DNA from: Burkholderiales bacterium UBA2647
GTDB taxonomy: Bacteria > Pseudomonadota > Gammaproteobacteria > Burkholderiales > Burkholderiaceae_E
Length of the DNA: 17,541 bases
Assembly: GCA_002359635.1 (NCBI GenBank)
Contig: DENJ01000071.1
Span: 1-17,541 of the forward strand
Direction of reading: 5' to 3'
Positions 15,805 to 17,541 of the stretch are shown one piece after another (the first letter of the stretch is position 1; each line of letters begins with the position of its first letter). Under the pieces are notes generated by a model. That model saw only the letters and a list, made by a program, of their open reading frames with translations, searched no databases and had not been told where the DNA came from. The translations under genes and the position numbers were made by a program.

Positions 15805-16822
15805 GTTTTGCAAAAAAATCGCCGATCTTCACGCCTGTTTGCTGCGCCCAAGGCATCGCAGCCACCCTTAATCCGCCCGGCTGCTGAACTTCGATCAGTT
15901 CAAGAAAGTCTTCGCCACAGGCAATGATCGGTCCGTCTGCGCCGAGCCCCACCACCAGGCCGAACCTTGGGCCCGGGCCCGGGCTTACACCCGGATGAAC
16001 CCTGCCCCGCCAGCACTTAATCATTTGGCCTGCCTTCGATCGCGCCAAGGGATTATCGACAAGCGCTTGCTCGCCCGCGCCTTGCGGAAAAAACCAACAA
16101 AAGCAACCCGGCACAGGGTCAAAAGCGCGCATTCTTCGCTCAAGCAGCGCAGCCGGCTGGCTGAAATCGAGCAGACCTTCTGATTTATGAAGCTTGCTCG
16201 CATAAGTCGCTCCATCTGCCGACTGGGTTTTTAGCGCTTGCGCCAGTGCGAGCGGTTCAAAGCGCAAGCGCTCCAAACGATCTAATGCGCCTACCATCAA
16301 GCCTGCGCCATGCATCGCCAGCCGATGCTGCAAGCTTTGAGCGCTGTCATGCGGACCGATGGACAGTACAAACTCCGATAGCACCGGGCCTGTGTCGAGG
16401 CCTTTTTCCATTTTCATGACGGCCACGCCGGTCTCGCGATCGCCCGCCTCAATCGCCCTGGCAATCGGTGCCGCCCCTCGCCAACGCGGCAAGCATGAAG
16501 CATGAAGATTCCAGCAGCCTGCGGGAAACAGATCAAGCACCGCTTGTGCCAGCAACAAACCATAAGCCACCACGACCATTGCGTCGGCGTCAAGCGCACG
16601 AAGTTGCTCAATCGCCGCCTCAGATTTGAAGTTTTCGACCTGGATCAGCCTCAGATTGCGAGCCAGTGCCGCCTGTTTGACGGCAGACGGGCGAAGCTTT
16701 TGGCCGCGCCCTGAGGGGCGGTCAGGCTGGGTGTAGACCGCGACAATCTCATGCCGGCTCGCATGTATGGCCTCAAGTGTGGCAACCGCAAAGTCCGGTG
16801 TTCCGGCGTAAACCAGTCGCAT
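15773..16822 (-). CDS. fmt: methionyl-tRNA formyltransferase
   Basis: Fmt formylates methionyl-tRNA(fMet) using 10-formyltetrahydrofolate, allowing bacterial translation initiation. The catalytic domain shows MRLVYAGTPDFAVATLEAI at the start, TQPDRPSGRGQKLRPS, and the active-site signature NLHASCLPRWRGAAPIARAI with Asn105 and His107, followed by Asp143 in GLDTGPVL. The C-terminal tRNA-binding barrel begins near FDPVPGCFCWFF. At 349 residues it is longer than E. coli Fmt (315), with extra sequence around a Gly-Pro repeat (SPGPGPRFG). It starts 15 bases after the def stop and overlaps rsmB. Two inverted repeats lie in its coding sequence (see separate entries). Confidence 0.96.
   Translation of the reverse strand: MRLVYAGTPDFAVATLEAIHASRHEIVAVYTQPDRPSGRGQKLRPSAVKQAALARNLRLIQVENFKSEAAIEQLRALDADAMVVVAYGLLLAQAVLDLFPAGCWNLHASCLPRWRGAAPIARAIEAGDRETGVAVMKMEKGLDTGPVLSEFVLSIGPHDSAQSLQHRLAMHGAGLMVGALDRLERLRFEPLALAQALKTQSADGATYASKLHKSEGLLDFSQPAALLERRMRAFDPVPGCFCWFFPQGAGEQALVDNPLARSKAGQMIKCWRGRVHPGVSPGPGPRFGLVVGLGADGPIIACGEDFLELIEVQQPGGLRVAAMPWAQQTGVKIGDFFAKHETHGDQELG
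15971..15984. repeat. 14-bp perfect GC palindrome within fmt
   Basis: The 14 bases GCCCGGGCCCGGGC equal their own reverse complement and lie in the codons for a Gly-Pro repeat of Fmt. The palindrome could fold in DNA or RNA, but the simplest reading is a by-product of a Pro-Gly codon run. Confidence 0.6.
16233..16272. repeat. 11-bp perfect inverted repeat within fmt
   Basis: AGCGCTTGCGC at 16233-16243 is the exact reverse complement of GCGCAAGCGCT at 16262-16272, with an 18-base loop. The arms encode parts of Leu-Ala-Gln-Ala-Leu and Leu-Glu-Arg-Leu-Arg in Fmt. The core GCGCTTGCGC also occurs at 9632-9641 across the hcxB-like/orf junction. Confidence 0.6.
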
Positions 16823-16837
16823 CAGGCGATCAGTGGA

Positions 16838-17380
16838 TCAAAGCGCAAGCGGGGTCGCTTCGCCGCTGGGATCTTGGGCGCGCTCCTTTTCCTGCTTGAG
16901 CATTTTGGCGCGAATCCGGCTTTGCTTAAGCCTTGACAAGTGTTGAACAAAGACTTTGCCCTGCAAATGATCCATTTCGTGCTGAATGCAAACCGCGAGC
17001 AAACCGTCGGCGCGCAAAACAAAGCGTTCGCCTTCCAGATTCAAGGCCTGTACCTCAATAGCAGCCGGTCGACTCACATCATCGTAAATGCCGGGCACCG
17101 AAAGACAGCCCTCTTCGTAGTCGCTCATCTGCTCAGCATGACTGAGCAAGACCGGATTGACAAAAACCATTAACTGATCCCTGGTCTCGCTGATATCCAC
17201 CACGATCAGTTGTTCGTGAACGTCCACCTGGGTCGCGGCAAGACCGATCCCGGGTGCCTCATACATGGTTTCAGCCATATCGGCCGCAAGTTGCCGGATA
17301 CGATCGTCAATCTTCGCAATCGGCTTTGCCTTGCGATGCAAGCGAGGATCGGGATATCGAAGTATTTGCAAGCGTGCCAT
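16838..17380 (-). CDS. def: peptide deformylase
   Basis: Def removes the formyl group from the first methionine of new proteins. All three metal-site motifs are intact: GIGLAATQ (Gln51), EEGCLSVPG (Cys92, metal ligand) and IQHEMDHLQG (His134, Glu135, His138: two ligands and the catalytic Glu). The start at 17380 gives MARLQILRYPDPRLHRKAKP, the standard beginning of the family, and 180 residues; the open frame reaches seven codons further, to 17401, but those codons have no family counterpart. The tail after about residue 165 (KERAQDPSGEATPLAL) is variable in the family. It is the first gene of the leftward run with fmt and rsmB, as in many proteobacteria. The ribosome site is weak. Confidence 0.96.
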   Translation of the reverse strand: MARLQILRYPDPRLHRKAKPIAKIDDRIRQLAADMAETMYEAPGIGLAATQVDVHEQLIVVDISETRDQLMVFVNPVLLSHAEQMSDYEEGCLSVPGIYDDVSRPAAIEVQALNLEGERFVLRADGLLAVCIQHEMDHLQGKVFVQHLSRLKQSRIRAKMLKQEKERAQDPSGEATPLAL

Positions 17381-17421
17381 GCCGATATTGTAGTGCGGCA
17401 TGACACGGACAGGCCACGATC

Positions 17422-17541
17422 ATGGTTTCATCTGCAAGGCGACCGCAAAACTCGCCTACTGCCTTGAAAGGCTCTGTCCCGGACGCTATTTCAAGGCAGC
17501 TAAACATGAACATCGAAACCCAGGCCATGACGGTCCATCCC
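17422..17541 (+). CDS. possible 5' end of a gene divergent from def, cut by window edge
   Basis: The plus strand is open from an ATG at 17422 to the right edge (40 codons). A more likely start is the ATG at 17506 (MNIETQAMTVHP), with CAAGG about ten bases upstream. A TTGAAA (17464-17469) and TATTTC (17487-17492) pair with a 17-base spacer resembles a sigma-70 promoter, but it would put the transcript start almost at that ATG. In many Burkholderiales a LysM-protein or dprA gene lies here in this orientation, but the few residues visible do not allow identification. Confidence 0.3.
   Translation, partial: MVSSARRPQNSPTALKGSVPDAISRQLNMNIETQAMTVHP

Overview
The window reads as ordinary chromosomal DNA of a moderately GC-rich betaproteobacterium, most likely of the order Burkholderiales. 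The main grounds are the run def-fmt-rsmB-(DUF4390)-ntrY-ntrX on one strand, a DUF1840 protein, an NtrX-type regulator without an AAA+ domain, and an LtnD-type threonate dehydrogenase; from memory, these are all typical of that group. No rRNA, tRNA, CRISPR array, insertion sequence or phage gene was seen. Coding density is very high: the only sizeable gap is 219 bases (8238-8456), and no stretch over 300 bases lacks a gene.

Left part (1-4346), small-molecule metabolism and accessory genes. An L-threonate dehydrogenase (minus, runs off the left edge) is divergent from an alpha-methylacyl-CoA racemase of the CaiB/BaiF family. The racemase keeps its His/Asp/Glu catalytic set but stops early and converges, with a 21-base overlap, on an MFS transporter (minus). 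The transporter lies just downstream of a small lipoprotein gene, and the two probably form one operon. The lipoprotein gene is divergent from a DUF1840 gene.

Middle part (4407-9629). A full-length, single-chain cobalamin-dependent methionine synthase (metH, minus, GTG start) is divergent from an HcxB/YbiC-like hydroxycarboxylate dehydrogenase (plus). A structured GC-rich leader with short repeats lies between them.

Right part (9626-17380), all minus: def, fmt, rsmB, a DUF4390 exported protein, an NtrY-like histidine kinase, an NtrX-like response regulator and a final unrecognised ORF. Def deformylates new proteins, Fmt formylates initiator tRNA and RsmB methylates 16S rRNA, so the start of the run is a translation-initiation and ribosome-modification module. 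The two-component system sits downstream in the same tightly packed, partly overlapping transcription unit. The unrecognised ORF occupies the place where trkA is usually found. At the right edge there may be the first codons of a gene divergent from def.

I did not find a convincing new biological system. The points most worth a second look are the orphan ORF after ntrX, the shortened racemase, the metH/hcxB intergenic region, and a recurring GCGCTTGCGC word that forms a perfect 11-bp inverted repeat inside fmt.
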